Part shown: positions 1-8,547 of the stretch, piece after piece | How positions within the stretch are numbered: position 1 is the stretch's first letter | How the letters are laid out: every line of letters starts with the position of its first letter | From: an archaeon | Lineage (GTDB): Archaea > Asgardarchaeota > Hermodarchaeia > Hermodarchaeales > Hermodarchaeaceae | NCBI GenBank assembly: GCA_016550415.1 | Contig: JABXGU010000613.1 | Span: forward strand, 1-29,255 | DNA: 29,255 bases | Direction of reading: 5' to 3' | Made by a program: the position numbers and the translations under genes | Notes under the pieces: generated by a model | The model's database searches: none | Told to the model about the DNA's origin: nothing | What the model saw: the letters and a program-made list of their open reading frames with translations, nothing else

Positions 1-98
1 ACTAATTAATGTTCCTATTTCAATGAACAATAGACCTATTATTTGTGAACATTAGTTTTTGATAACCTCTAGGCAGTCCCCGAAAACAGTATGATATC

Positions 99-1490
99 CT
101 ATAGCGAACCATGAGGTTTGCGTTTTAGGAATCTTCCCCGTCCCACATCGCCTATGAATTTTCCATTCTCAACAATTACTGTACCACGTGAAATAGTAGT
201 GGTCGGGTATCCTATGAGTTTCCAGCCTTCATAGGGGCTCCAGTCACAGTTGGTTTGTAGATCGGCTGCATGAAGGGTAACCTTCTTTGTTGGGTCAAAG
301 ATGACAATGTCAGCATCACTTCCCACAGCAATAGTACCCTTATCTGGGTACATGCCAAAGAGCTTGGCAGGATTGGTGCTAACAAGGGCTATAAAGTGAT
401 TAACTGAGAAGCGTTGTTCTCCCACGCCTTCAGTATAAATCAGGGGCACCATATTCTCTACTCCTGGCAAGCCAAAGGGTATTTTCCGGAAGTCACCTTT
501 CCACATCGCCTTCTGTTTGGTATCAAATGTGCATGTATCAGTTGCTATTACTTGAACATCGCCATTGATTAGTCCCTGCCAGAGACGTTCTCTATCATGG
601 GGCTTCTTTACTTGGGGACAAGTGGCAAAGAGGTGTCCATCCTTCCGTTTGAACACTTCATCATCTAACAACAAGTATTGGGGACAGGTTTCTGCATATA
701 CACGTACTCCTCGTTGTTTTGCAGCATGAACTGCATTAGCAGATTCGCCAGTTGACATATGAACAATATAGAGTTGACCGCCTGTGACTTCTGCCCACTT
801 GATGGCACGGATCACTGCCTCTTCCTCTGTGAAACATGGACGAGATAGAGTATGTGCATAAGCGCCCCACTTTTCCTTTTCCTCGGCATAGCGATTAATG
901 AGCATCTCTAATACAAAGGCACTCTCTGCATGCACTCCAATGTGTCCACCATATTTGGCGGTCTCTTCTAGGGCGCTGAAGAGCATGCCATCATCTGCCA
1001 TCCATCCTTCATTCTTGTATATCATGAACATCTTGAAGGTGGGGATGCCATAGTCGATGACCTGCTTAATTTCAGCTTGAGTTTCCTTATTCCAGTCTGT
1101 TATGGCAGCATGTAACCCATAATCAATACAAACCTTCGGGTCAGCTTCATTTCGTCGTGCTTTGATGGCTTCCATTATGGAGTGACCCTTTGTCTGAATG
1201 GCGAAATCGATGACAGTTGTAACACCACCACAGGCTGCGGCTTTTGTGCCATTTTCAAAATCATCCGCTGATATGGTGCCGGAAAAGGGTAGTTGAAGGT
1301 GAACATGAACATCGATACCTCCTGGGAATATGTACATATCCTTTGCGTCAATAACCCGTTCACCAGACCCTGCAGGTAATTCCTTTGCGATAGCGACGAT
1401 TTTCTCATCCTTTACGCCAACATCGGCCACATAGGAATCTAATGCAGTTACGATTTTTCCATTCTTGATTATTAAATCCAATTCAGCCAC
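99..1490 (-). CDS. hydA: Dihydropyrimidinase / D-hydantoinase
   Basis: Cytosolic amidohydrolase that opens the ring of 5,6-dihydrouracil, dihydrothymine or hydantoins to N-carbamoyl amino acids. The family's metal ligands are visible: HVH at about residues 62-64, the presumed carboxylated lysine in TFKMFMIYK (about 153), His about 187 in GVHAES, His about 244 in IVHMSTGES, and Asp about 318 in ATDTCTF. The residue after that Asp is Thr, whereas many family members have His. The 463-residue length is normal. The frame is open further upstream, but a GTG at 1490 preceded by GGAGGT (spacing 7) starts the protein at the normal N-terminus (AELDLIIKNGKIV), and the extension would overlap the upstream gene. 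It lies 56 bases behind the propeller gene on the same strand and belongs functionally with the amidase, aminotransferase, PreA and semialdehyde dehydrogenase nearby. Substrate (dihydropyrimidine versus hydantoin) is inferred from that context. Confidence 0.9.
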   Translation of the reverse strand: MAELDLIIKNGKIVTALDSYVADVGVKDEKIVAIAKELPAGSGERVIDAKDMYIFPGGIDVHVHLQLPFSGTISADDFENGTKAAACGGVTTVIDFAIQTKGHSIMEAIKARRNEADPKVCIDYGLHAAITDWNKETQAEIKQVIDYGIPTFKMFMIYKNEGWMADDGMLFSALEETAKYGGHIGVHAESAFVLEMLINRYAEEKEKWGAYAHTLSRPCFTEEEAVIRAIKWAEVTGGQLYIVHMSTGESANAVHAAKQRGVRVYAETCPQYLLLDDEVFKRKDGHLFATCPQVKKPHDRERLWQGLINGDVQVIATDTCTFDTKQKAMWKGDFRKIPFGLPGVENMVPLIYTEGVGEQRFSVNHFIALVSTNPAKLFGMYPDKGTIAVGSDADIVIFDPTKKVTLHAADLQTNCDWSPYEGWKLIGYPTTTISRGTVIVENGKFIGDVGRGRFLKRKPHGSL

Positions 1491-1546
1491 AGTCAGACCT
1501 CCTACTCTATTGTTGTTTATCGTTGGGCTTACTCTAAAGGCTATTG

Positions 1547-2557
1547 CTAGGGTGAGGGGATACGCTCCGCTTTGTAGAACCAACCTGGAACTGGTGAATT
1601 CATGGTACCCCACGCTAGTTCCCATACAATCTCGCCGCTCGAGGTGACTTCAAAGATTTTAGATCGCTGGTTAACAATGGCGACAAGTAGAGTATTGCCA
1701 TTTGATAGTCGATCTGCATCTCGGGTGAAAATCATGTTCTCGCGCCCATATTGCCACACCACTTGTCCTGTTGTTCTATTGATTTCAACAGCTTGGTATG
1801 GGACATCACCTTGAATGGCGATGAGGACATTTCCGTTTGGGAGAACCTCTGGCTCGTGGGGGTCTCGACCAAATACACTCCAATCATACTGCCAGATAAC
1901 ATGACCTGTTCTGTTGACTTCTACGGTTAGATTGAAATTCCGTAGGTTGATGAGGGTGTGTCCATTTGGCATTCGTGTAACAGCGTTTGCATGGGTCCAT
2001 CCTTGAGATGAGATTGTATCATATGGTGGGATATTGAAATAGTCTCTAGCTAACCATTTCCAGACAATTGTACCGTTTGGATGAACTTCGAACGCTTGCG
2101 CATCATCCTTTGTATCCCCACCACCCCAACAAAGAAGTGTATTATGATTAGGTAAACGATCCACATCATGGGAAACATTCGCGTTCAGATATGACCATAC
2201 AATTGTGCCATCCCGTTGGATTTCATATGCTCCTAGTCTCGGACACAAAAACAAGATGTTTCCATTGGGCAGTGATTCAACATCCATCCCCGGTTCTGTG
2301 AAGTCTTTCAGTTGATCGGGGAGGATATACTCCCAGACAATTTCACCATTCATGTTGACCTCTACAATCCTAGGATTTGTCTTGTCATGTAAATCTGCAA
2401 ATAGGGTGGTCCCGTCCAAAGATTGACTTGAATCGTGGACTTCGATGATGAATCTTTGTGTAGACTGGGTTAAAAGGAAGAACACGGTCGCTGTTAGAAC
2501 TCCGATAATAATTATGGCAAATACAATGGCAAGAATTATGGTGTTTCTTCTTCGCAT
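1547..2557 (-). CDS. Membrane-anchored arylsulfotransferase-like beta-propeller protein
   Basis: About 336 residues. A basic MRRR start is followed by one hydrophobic segment (about 6-29), so the rest is predicted to lie outside the membrane. The body is a propeller with recurrent P-N-G-[NH]-x-L (about 97, 136, 197, 240, 285) and G-x-[IV]-[VI]-W-x-[YW] strands (about 71, 117, 162, 218, 264, 308). The WTHANAV motif (His about 189) matches the His-Ala-Asn segment of the arylsulfotransferase (ASST) family, but sulfotransferase activity is only a possibility; many archaeal homologues have no assigned function. N-x-T/S sequons are frequent, as in archaeal surface glycoproteins. The last residues, ERIPSP, stop where another P-N-G strand would begin. 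A TTG 36 bases further upstream (2593) is an alternative start; I prefer the ATG because the basic residues then directly precede the membrane segment. Confidence 0.75.
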   Translation of the reverse strand: MRRRNTIILAIVFAIIIIGVLTATVFFLLTQSTQRFIIEVHDSSQSLDGTTLFADLHDKTNPRIVEVNMNGEIVWEYILPDQLKDFTEPGMDVESLPNGNILFLCPRLGAYEIQRDGTIVWSYLNANVSHDVDRLPNHNTLLCWGGGDTKDDAQAFEVHPNGTIVWKWLARDYFNIPPYDTISSQGWTHANAVTRMPNGHTLINLRNFNLTVEVNRTGHVIWQYDWSVFGRDPHEPEVLPNGNVLIAIQGDVPYQAVEINRTTGQVVWQYGRENMIFTRDADRLSNGNTLLVAIVNQRSKIFEVTSSGEIVWELAWGTMNSPVPGWFYKAERIPSP

Positions 2558-2751
2558 GTTCAGGAACCACTCTGCGATATCTCTATTTATCAAGTTATTT
2601 AAGATAATAGCAGTTGGAAATTTCAGTTCACATGTATAGAACTTGTAAGTGGCTCATTATCTGGGCAAAGAGTATATTCTTTATCGCCTTGGGAAACGCC
2701 TAAAGCTATAAAGAATCATTCTATTTTATTCATTCTTCCGAGTTGAGTTAA

Positions 2752-3618
2752 ATGCGAAATGTGCGTGTAGGTCTTGTGCAAGCTAAATGGGAAGGCAAAG
2801 TTACAGATGATAAAACTATTCGCGCTAACATAGAGAAAATGATACAGAAACATGAAGCCTTCACCGCTGAAGCAGCGAAGAAAGGTGTGCAAATTATATG
2901 TTTCCAGGAACTCTTTTTCGGTCCTTACTTCTGTGCAGAACAAGATCGACGGTGGTATAAGTACGCTGAACCAATTCCAGGTCCTCTAACCAAACGAATT
3001 AGTAAATTGGCAAAAAAACACAGAATCGCTATCATAGCTCCTATGTACGAAGAGGCAGAAACTGGTGTTTATTACAATACGGCAATCGTGCTTGATAACG
3101 ATGGTTCTCTCCTTGGACAATTTCGTAAAATTCATATCCCACATCTGGACCCTGGATTTTGGGAGAAATTTTACTTCCGCCCCGGTAATCTTGGCTATCC
3201 AGTTTTCGAAACAGAATATGCTAAGGTTGGTGTCTACATCTGTTATGATCGCCATTTCCCTGAAGGTGCACGTGCTCTAGGTTTGAATGGAGCAGAGATT
3301 GTCTTTAACCCTTCTGCTACTGTCGCTGGACTCTCCGAACACCTCTGGAGTCTCGAGCAACCCGCGCATGCTGTTGCCAACGGTTACTTTATCGGAGCCA
3401 TTAATCGGATAGGACAAGGACCATGGAAGATTGGCACATTCTATGGCAGCTCATATATTGCTGATCCACGAGGACAGATTGTCGTCAAGGGGTCACGAGA
3501 CAAGGATGAGCTTGTTGTTGCTGATGTGGATTTAGATCTGATTCGTGAAGTGCGAAACACTTGGCAGTTTTATCGGGACAGGCGTCCTGAAACATATTAT
3601 GAACTTGTTGAGCCTTAG
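2752..3618 (+). CDS. Beta-ureidopropionase-like carbon-nitrogen hydrolase
   Basis: Nitrilase-superfamily amidase of 288 residues. The catalytic triad is clear: Glu53 in CFQELFFGPYF, Lys126 in GQFRKIHIPH and Cys164 in GVYICYDRHFPEGAR. The family removes the carbamoyl group as CO2 and ammonia. In this locus the likely substrate is N-carbamoyl-beta-alanine or N-carbamoyl-beta-aminoisobutyrate, produced by the neighbouring dihydropyrimidinase. The segment NPSATVAGLSEHLWSLEQPAHA resembles bacterial PydC-type enzymes; N-carbamoylputrescine amidase is the main alternative. It is divergent from the propeller/dihydropyrimidinase pair and convergent with the aminotransferase, with the two stop codons overlapping. 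TATA-like stretches lie at 2706-2713 and 2721-2728. No strong ribosome-binding site precedes the ATG. Confidence 0.88.
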   Translation: MRNVRVGLVQAKWEGKVTDDKTIRANIEKMIQKHEAFTAEAAKKGVQIICFQELFFGPYFCAEQDRRWYKYAEPIPGPLTKRISKLAKKHRIAIIAPMYEEAETGVYYNTAIVLDNDGSLLGQFRKIHIPHLDPGFWEKFYFRPGNLGYPVFETEYAKVGVYICYDRHFPEGARALGLNGAEIVFNPSATVAGLSEHLWSLEQPAHAVANGYFIGAINRIGQGPWKIGTFYGSSYIADPRGQIVVKGSRDKDELVVADVDLDLIREVRNTWQFYRDRRPETYYELVEP

Positions 3619-4955
3619 CCTAGCGCTTTCTCAACTTCTGTGAATGCCTTATCGAGGATGGAACAGGCTTCTTCTGCCTGCTTCTGTGTTAGTTCGAGGG
3701 GTGGCTGAATCCTTATTACATTACCATCAAGACCGCCCTTGCCAATGAGTAATCCATGTCGTTTGCAGACCTCCATTACTTGAAGCATCTCTTTTGTGGC
3801 TGGTTCTTTTGTGGTCTGGTCTCGGACGAGTTCCACGCCTAACATCAAGCCTTGTCCTCGTACTTCACCAATCAGCGGATGGTCCTTTTGAAGTGACTGA
3901 AGTTTTTGTTTTATGAAATTGCCCAGTTTTTCTGCCTTACCAAGATAATCGCTTTCTTGTATAATTTCGATAACTGCCACTGCAGCTGCACAGGAGAGTA
4001 GATTTCCACCAAAAGTGGCAAAGCTGTCAGTCATAGTATATTTTGTAGCATATTCGGGACGAGTTAAGAAACCTCCAACGGGAATTCCACTCCCAAAACC
4101 TTTGGCTAATGTTATGATGTCAGGTTCCACGCCACTTTGCTGGATGCCCCACCATTTGTTACCTGTACGACCGAATCCAGTTTGAACCTCATCTGAAATG
4201 AAAAGCCCATCATATTCCTTTACGATTTCATGAGTAATTTGGAAGAACTCTGGTGGTGCTTGGATGATTCCAGCAACCCCTTGGATGGGTTCTACTATGA
4301 AAGCAGCGATGGCATTGTTGGTTTGTGTACGTATTAGCTCTCGGAGATATCGTGCGCAAGCTATGTCACATTCAGGATATTCCTTCCCAAATGGACACCG
4401 ATAACAGTAGCCATAAGGTTGGAATCGCACACCTGGTGGATGGCTTTCAGGAACTGTCCTCCATCCAACACTAGTAATTTCTCGTGCCAGGCTAGTACGA
4501 CCATGGTATGCACGTGTGCATGACACAACATAGGGGTTCTTTGTATACTTTCTAGCCATAAACAAAGCAGCCTCATTTGCCTCTGAGCCGCTGTTCACAA
4601 TGAACGACTGGGTTAAACCCTTAGGAGCAATCTGTGCCAACTTCTGAGCTAGGACAGCATAGGGTACTGTCGCATACAATGAACTCGTATAGACAAGACG
4701 TTCAGTCTGCCACTGGAGAGTACTTACAAATTTTGGGTGCGCATATCCAGTTATTGTAGTGCAAATACCTGCGAAGAGATCAATGTATCGTGTTCCTGCA
4801 TTATCTTCCAGAGTAGCTCCTTCACCTCGCACAAGGAGCAATGGTTTCTCATAGTAATGACCTACTGCAGGAACTAGATACTTCTGTTCGAGAGCTAGAA
4901 GCTCCTTCAAAGAATACTCTTTACGGAGATCCTTGGGAACAAGTTTTTCATCCAT
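3615..4955 (-). CDS. Class III PLP aminotransferase (likely beta-alanine / beta-amino acid aminotransferase)
   Basis: Fold-type I aminotransferase of 446 residues. Visible features are the NSGSEAN phosphate-binding segment (about 121-127), the Asp of FISDEVQTGFGR (about 255) that contacts the PLP pyridine nitrogen, and the Schiff-base lysine in TLAKGFGSG (about 285). An insertion near 184-200 carries four cysteines (CYRC, then C-x3-C); similar insertions occur in relatives of AGXT2 and 4-aminobutyrate aminotransferases. Its expected role here is to convert beta-alanine or beta-aminoisobutyrate to the semialdehyde using a keto-acid acceptor. The start is the ATG at 4955, preceded by AAAGGCGGT; an open extension to 4985 lacks such a site. 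GABA, ornithine or taurine transaminase activity cannot be excluded from sequence alone. Confidence 0.87.
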   Translation of the reverse strand: MDEKLVPKDLRKEYSLKELLALEQKYLVPAVGHYYEKPLLLVRGEGATLEDNAGTRYIDLFAGICTTITGYAHPKFVSTLQWQTERLVYTSSLYATVPYAVLAQKLAQIAPKGLTQSFIVNSGSEANEAALFMARKYTKNPYVVSCTRAYHGRTSLAREITSVGWRTVPESHPPGVRFQPYGYCYRCPFGKEYPECDIACARYLRELIRTQTNNAIAAFIVEPIQGVAGIIQAPPEFFQITHEIVKEYDGLFISDEVQTGFGRTGNKWWGIQQSGVEPDIITLAKGFGSGIPVGGFLTRPEYATKYTMTDSFATFGGNLLSCAAAVAVIEIIQESDYLGKAEKLGNFIKQKLQSLQKDHPLIGEVRGQGLMLGVELVRDQTTKEPATKEMLQVMEVCKRHGLLIGKGGLDGNVIRIQPPLELTQKQAEEACSILDKAFTEVEKALG

Positions 4956-5056
4956 AGAATTACCGCCTTTGCTAGTTGCTGTCAATATGCAACCACCTTC
5001 CTAAAGCCTTTATTGAGTGAAGTACAAAATAGGTTGTATAGGAGATTTTGAGGAAT

Positions 5057-6271
5057 ATGTCTCAGAATAAACTTGCCATTGAATTTGCAGGGATATCTTT
5101 CAAGAATCCCTATATGCTTTCATCAGCTCCGCCCACCATGTCCGCTCGCCATATTCTCCGTGCTGCACGACTTGGATGGGGAGGCGCAGTAATCAAAACT
5201 GTAGCTGAAAAACCGACTGTAGACCCAAGAACCCGTCTCGGTGCCTTACGTCAAAGGGGTCGTCTGATTGGTATGAATAATATTGAGTTAATCTCTCGCT
5301 ATCCATTAAAGACTTGGACAGAAAAGTGGATTCCTGAAATAAGGGAGAAGGCTCCAAAGGACTTCGTTATTATTGGTAGTATCATGTCAAGTCCAGAACC
5401 TGAAGGCTGGACCAGACTTGCAGAAGCAATGTCACAAACAGATGTAAATGCTCTAGAACTCAATGTTTCTTGTCCCCACGGCTCCCCAGAGAAGCATATG
5501 GGTGCCTTCATCGGTCAGAACCCAGACCTTGTAGAACAAGTTACCCGTGCAGCAAAACAGGGAACCGATTTACCAGTTATAGTAAAACTGACTCCCAATG
5601 TCACCGATGTTGTATCAATTGCCAAAGCTGCTGTGAAGGGAGGGGCTGACGCCCTATCCGCTATCAATACTGTGGAATCACTTATTGGCGTAGACATTGA
5701 AACTGCAACACCGCTTCCAATCGCCTATGGAGCTGATAAGGAGGAACGTCTTAGCACCTATGGTGGTTTTTGTGGGCCCGCTGTACGTCCAATCGGACTT
5801 CGAATCGTATCAAAAATCGCACGTGCATTCCCCAATAAACCAATCTCTGGAATCGGTGGCATCGAAAACTGGTACAACGCAGCAGAATACCTTATGGTAG
5901 GCGCTCGAACCCTCCAGATATGCACAGCTGCTATGTGGTATGGTTTCAAAATTATCCGTGACCTCACCAGCAAATTAGCTGAATTTATGGATAAAAAGGG
6001 CTACGAAACACTCAATGAAATGGTTGGCAAAGCCTTACCAAAAATCACAACATGGGAAGCCCTCTCCAAACTACCTCCCGTCGTTGCCCAAATAGACCCG
6101 AAGAGATGCAAGGGAAGGAAAGAATGCATTATAGCTTGTGCAGACACTGGCTTCGCAGCTATTCGAATTGAGAAAAACGTCGCCGTTGTCAACCCCGAAA
6201 AATGTGATGCATGCGGACTCTGCGCAGTAGTATGCCCTGAGAATGCAGTAAAATTCGTCCACACAAAATAG
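5057..6271 (+). CDS. preA: PreA-like dihydropyrimidine dehydrogenase subunit with C-terminal ferredoxin domain
   Basis: 404 residues. The FMN-barrel domain follows the C-terminal half of mammalian dihydropyrimidine dehydrogenase closely: NVSCPHG, KLTPNVTDVVSIA, STYGGFCGPAVRPIGLR, a GIGGIEN phosphate site and VVAQID before the ferredoxin part. PreA reduces uracil or thymine, or works in reverse, usually with PreT supplying NAD(P)H electrons; no PreT is visible here. Two departures stand out. The position of the mammalian catalytic Cys671 (GLACGQDP) is Ile152 (GAFIGQNP), and the second cysteine of the first CxxCxxCxxxC motif is Arg354 (Cys351, Cys357 and Cys361 remain). The second motif, CDACGLCAVVCP, is intact. 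The start is the ATG at 5057; a TTG at 5048 with GGAG upstream is an alternative. True uracil specificity is therefore uncertain. Confidence 0.82.
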   Translation: MSQNKLAIEFAGISFKNPYMLSSAPPTMSARHILRAARLGWGGAVIKTVAEKPTVDPRTRLGALRQRGRLIGMNNIELISRYPLKTWTEKWIPEIREKAPKDFVIIGSIMSSPEPEGWTRLAEAMSQTDVNALELNVSCPHGSPEKHMGAFIGQNPDLVEQVTRAAKQGTDLPVIVKLTPNVTDVVSIAKAAVKGGADALSAINTVESLIGVDIETATPLPIAYGADKEERLSTYGGFCGPAVRPIGLRIVSKIARAFPNKPISGIGGIENWYNAAEYLMVGARTLQICTAAMWYGFKIIRDLTSKLAEFMDKKGYETLNEMVGKALPKITTWEALSKLPPVVAQIDPKRCKGRKECIIACADTGFAAIRIEKNVAVVNPEKCDACGLCAVVCPENAVKFVHTK

Positions 6272-6374
6272 TTCAGATTACCATTAATGATTCTCATTCT
6301 TTTCTACTGTAACGAAGAATGTATTCACCTTTGTAGCTATTACTAGATTCTGCAAAGCAAAATGTCAGGCAAAC

Positions 6375-6383
6375 ATAATATAT
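6375..6383 (+). promoter_or_regulatory. TATA-like element of the flavodoxin gene
   Basis: ATAATATAT lies about 30 bases upstream of a GGTGA ribosome-binding site (6401-6405) that is six bases from the flavodoxin ATG. The spacing fits an archaeal TATA box with a very short leader. Confidence 0.45.
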
Positions 6384-6411
6384 CCAATAGAAATAATCTC
6401 GGTGAAAGAAC

Positions 6412-6891
6412 ATGAAAGCTTTAGTTGTATACTACTCTCGAACCGGAACAACAAGAAAAATTGGCGAAGCCATTTCACAAGAAATGGACGCAGATATTGA
6501 TGAAATAATCGACCAAAAGGAACGAATTGGCAAGCTTAATTATATACGCTCTGCAAGAGACGCAAAGGGATTAAAGCTTACAAAGATCCAGTTCCAAAAG
6601 AATCCTAAAGATTATGATATAATAATCATTGGAACTCCTATCTGGTGGGGTCACCTTACTCCTGCAGTTCGAACTTACCTCACCAAATTCGATTTAAAGG
6701 GCAAACAGGTTGCGCTCTTCATTACTTCACAAGGTGAGGACCGAGATGCAGTTTTTGCCCAAATTCGAGAATTACTACCTGAAAGTGAAATCATTGGCAC
6801 CTTTGGAATACTCCAAGAGACAGTAAATAATGGCGAATTTGAAGAAGAAGTCAAAGCATTTACAGAACTTTTAGCAAAACTTTACCACTGA
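6412..6891 (+). CDS. Flavodoxin-like protein
   Basis: 159 residues with the flavodoxin fold signature. The FMN phosphate loop, YSRTGTTRKIG, sits immediately after the first beta strand (residues 8-18), and GTPIWWGHLTPAVRTYL near residues 74-90 supplies aromatic residues expected to flank the isoalloxazine ring. Flavodoxins are cytosolic one- or two-electron carriers; NAD(P)H:quinone-reductase-like flavoproteins share this fold. Its place between PreA and the semialdehyde dehydrogenase, together with the absence of PreT, suggests it could feed or accept electrons at PreA, but that is inference. Start ATG has GGTGA six bases upstream. Glutamate is coded almost entirely by GAA (about 14 of 16), like the first part of the next gene. 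Confidence 0.88.
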   Translation: MKALVVYYSRTGTTRKIGEAISQEMDADIDEIIDQKERIGKLNYIRSARDAKGLKLTKIQFQKNPKDYDIIIIGTPIWWGHLTPAVRTYLTKFDLKGKQVALFITSQGEDRDAVFAQIRELLPESEIIGTFGILQETVNNGEFEEEVKAFTELLAKLYH

Positions 6892-6953
6892 TTCAAAGCA
6901 TAAAAAAATTAACCTTGATATATGGTGTCTGTCGCAATAGCAAGGCAAAGTAA

Positions 6954-6965
6954 CCTACAAGTAGG
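6954..6965. promoter_or_regulatory. Short inverted repeat in the leader of the semialdehyde dehydrogenase gene
   Basis: CCTAC-AA-GTAGG lies downstream of a TATA-like GATATATGG (6918-6925) and about 105 bases before the start codon. It could be an operator or a small hairpin in a leader of roughly 125 bases. Five-base arms arise by chance, so support is weak. Confidence 0.25.
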
Positions 6966-7071
6966 GAAAACATTGTACGGATGAGAAAATGGTTATTTTT
7001 CCTGTTCAGACATAAAAATCAAATAGTCCGCATGACGACTAATTTCTTCTACAGAATTGGATGTGACCATC

Positions 7072-8526
7072 ATGGAAGTCAAAGTCGTGAAGAACTACAT
7101 TAATGGTCGATGGGTTGAATCCAAAGCCAAGGAAACCCGTGATATCATTAACCCAGCTACCGGTGAAGTCATCGGAAAAACACCCATGTCCACGGCAGAC
7201 GAAGCTAAGCAGGCAATTCAAGCTGCAAAAGAAGCGTACTGGCGATGGCGAACAACGCCACCACAAACCAGAATCCGCTATCTATTCCGTTTCCGTGACG
7301 CGCTTGAAGAGCATTATGAAGAACTCTCCAAAATTCTCACCATGGAACAAGGCAAAGCTCTCGACGAAGCACGAGGTGAATATCGCCGCGCCATCGAAAA
7401 CGTCGAATGCGCAGCAAGTATTCCCTCCCTTCAAATGGGCTACAATATGGAAGACATATCATCTGGCATAGATGAAATGGTCATAAAACAACCAATAGGC
7501 GTATTTTTCTGCGTCACACCATTTAATTTCCCAGGAATGGTTCCGAGTTGGTTCTGGCCCTATGCTATTGCTTGTGGCAACACCTACATTGTCAAGCCAT
7601 CTGAGCAGGTGCCTTTGAGTCAGGTTAGGCAGTTTGAGATCATTCATGATATTGGCTTCCCTAAGGGTGTATTGAATCTTGTAAATGGTGGACCTGAGGT
7701 TGTTAATGCCCTCATAGAGAGTCCTGATACTGCTGGTTTATCTTTTGTAGGTTCTACCAAGGTTGGTAGACTCCTTTATCGAAAATGTGGTGAGTATGGT
7801 AAGCGTGTGCAAATTCAGGGTGGTGCAAAGAATTTCCTGACCATTATGCCTGATGCTAATCTGGAACGAACTGTTCCTGCCCTTATGACCTCATTCTTTG
7901 GTTGTACAGGTCAAAGATGTCTTAGTGGCGCTGTTCTGTTAGCTGTTGGCGAGGTACATGAACCATTGAAGAAGGCTGTGGTGGAGGCAGCTAAGCAGAT
8001 TGTTGTAGGCAACGGATTAGAGGAAGGTGTCGTGATGGGTCCGTTAGCCTCCAAGGCCGGTATGGAGCGCGTTTTAGGTTACATCGAGAAAGGTGTTAAG
8101 GAGGGCGCGAAACTTCTACTGGATGGACGTGACGTCAAAGTTTCAGGTTACCCGAATGGCTATTTCGTTGGTCCCACAATCTTTGACAATGTCACACCTG
8201 AGATGACTATTGCTAGAGAGGAGATTTTTGGTCCAGTCATGAGTATCATCCCTGTAAAGAATCTTGATGAGGCAATCGATGTTATTCATGCTAATCCCTA
8301 TGGTAATGCTTCCTCTGTGTTCACCTCAAGTGGCAAAATTGCCAGGGAGTACCAATATCGAGTTCGTGCAGGCAATATTGGTATCAACATAGGTATTGTA
8401 GCTCCAATTGCTACGTTTCCCTTCTCAGGTATGAAGGATTCCTTCTTGGGCGATCTCCACGGACAGGGCAAGGATGCAGTCAGCTTCTTTACTGAGAACA
8501 AGGTTGTAATCACTCGGTGGTTCTAA
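7072..8526 (+). CDS. mmsA: CoA-acylating (methyl)malonate-semialdehyde dehydrogenase
   Basis: Aldehyde dehydrogenase of 484 residues. The segment FNFPGMVPSWFWPYAIACGNT followed by KPSEQ is characteristic of the MmsA/IolA subgroup. The catalytic cysteine is in FGCTGQRCLSG (the Cys of GQRC), and the EEIFGPVMSI and FPFSGMKDS segments are also typical. It would oxidise malonate or methylmalonate semialdehyde with NAD and CoA, releasing CO2 and giving acetyl- or propionyl-CoA, which completes the pyrimidine route. The start is the ATG at 7072, preceded by GGATGTGA (spacing 5); a TTG at 7057 is in frame but less likely. Glutamate codon choice flips inside the gene: roughly 16 GAA to 1 GAG before about 7595, then about 3 GAA to 17 GAG. 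This suggests a recombinant gene or a chimeric assembly. Confidence 0.9.
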   Translation: MEVKVVKNYINGRWVESKAKETRDIINPATGEVIGKTPMSTADEAKQAIQAAKEAYWRWRTTPPQTRIRYLFRFRDALEEHYEELSKILTMEQGKALDEARGEYRRAIENVECAASIPSLQMGYNMEDISSGIDEMVIKQPIGVFFCVTPFNFPGMVPSWFWPYAIACGNTYIVKPSEQVPLSQVRQFEIIHDIGFPKGVLNLVNGGPEVVNALIESPDTAGLSFVGSTKVGRLLYRKCGEYGKRVQIQGGAKNFLTIMPDANLERTVPALMTSFFGCTGQRCLSGAVLLAVGEVHEPLKKAVVEAAKQIVVGNGLEEGVVMGPLASKAGMERVLGYIEKGVKEGAKLLLDGRDVKVSGYPNGYFVGPTIFDNVTPEMTIAREEIFGPVMSIIPVKNLDEAIDVIHANPYGNASSVFTSSGKIAREYQYRVRAGNIGINIGIVAPIATFPFSGMKDSFLGDLHGQGKDAVSFFTENKVVITRWF

Positions 8527-8547
8527 TCCAAGGTGGAGGTCAAGCTA

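Noticed and set aside
1..98. Possible additional gene or element at the left edge
   Set aside because: The first 98 bases are AT-rich with no ribosome-binding site or open frame of useful length; they look like the 3' flank of the dihydropyrimidinase gene.
1491..1625. Longer N-terminus for the dihydropyrimidinase
   Set aside because: The extra 45 codons overlap the upstream propeller gene, have no homology-like pattern, and a GGAGGT site directs initiation at the GTG at 1490.
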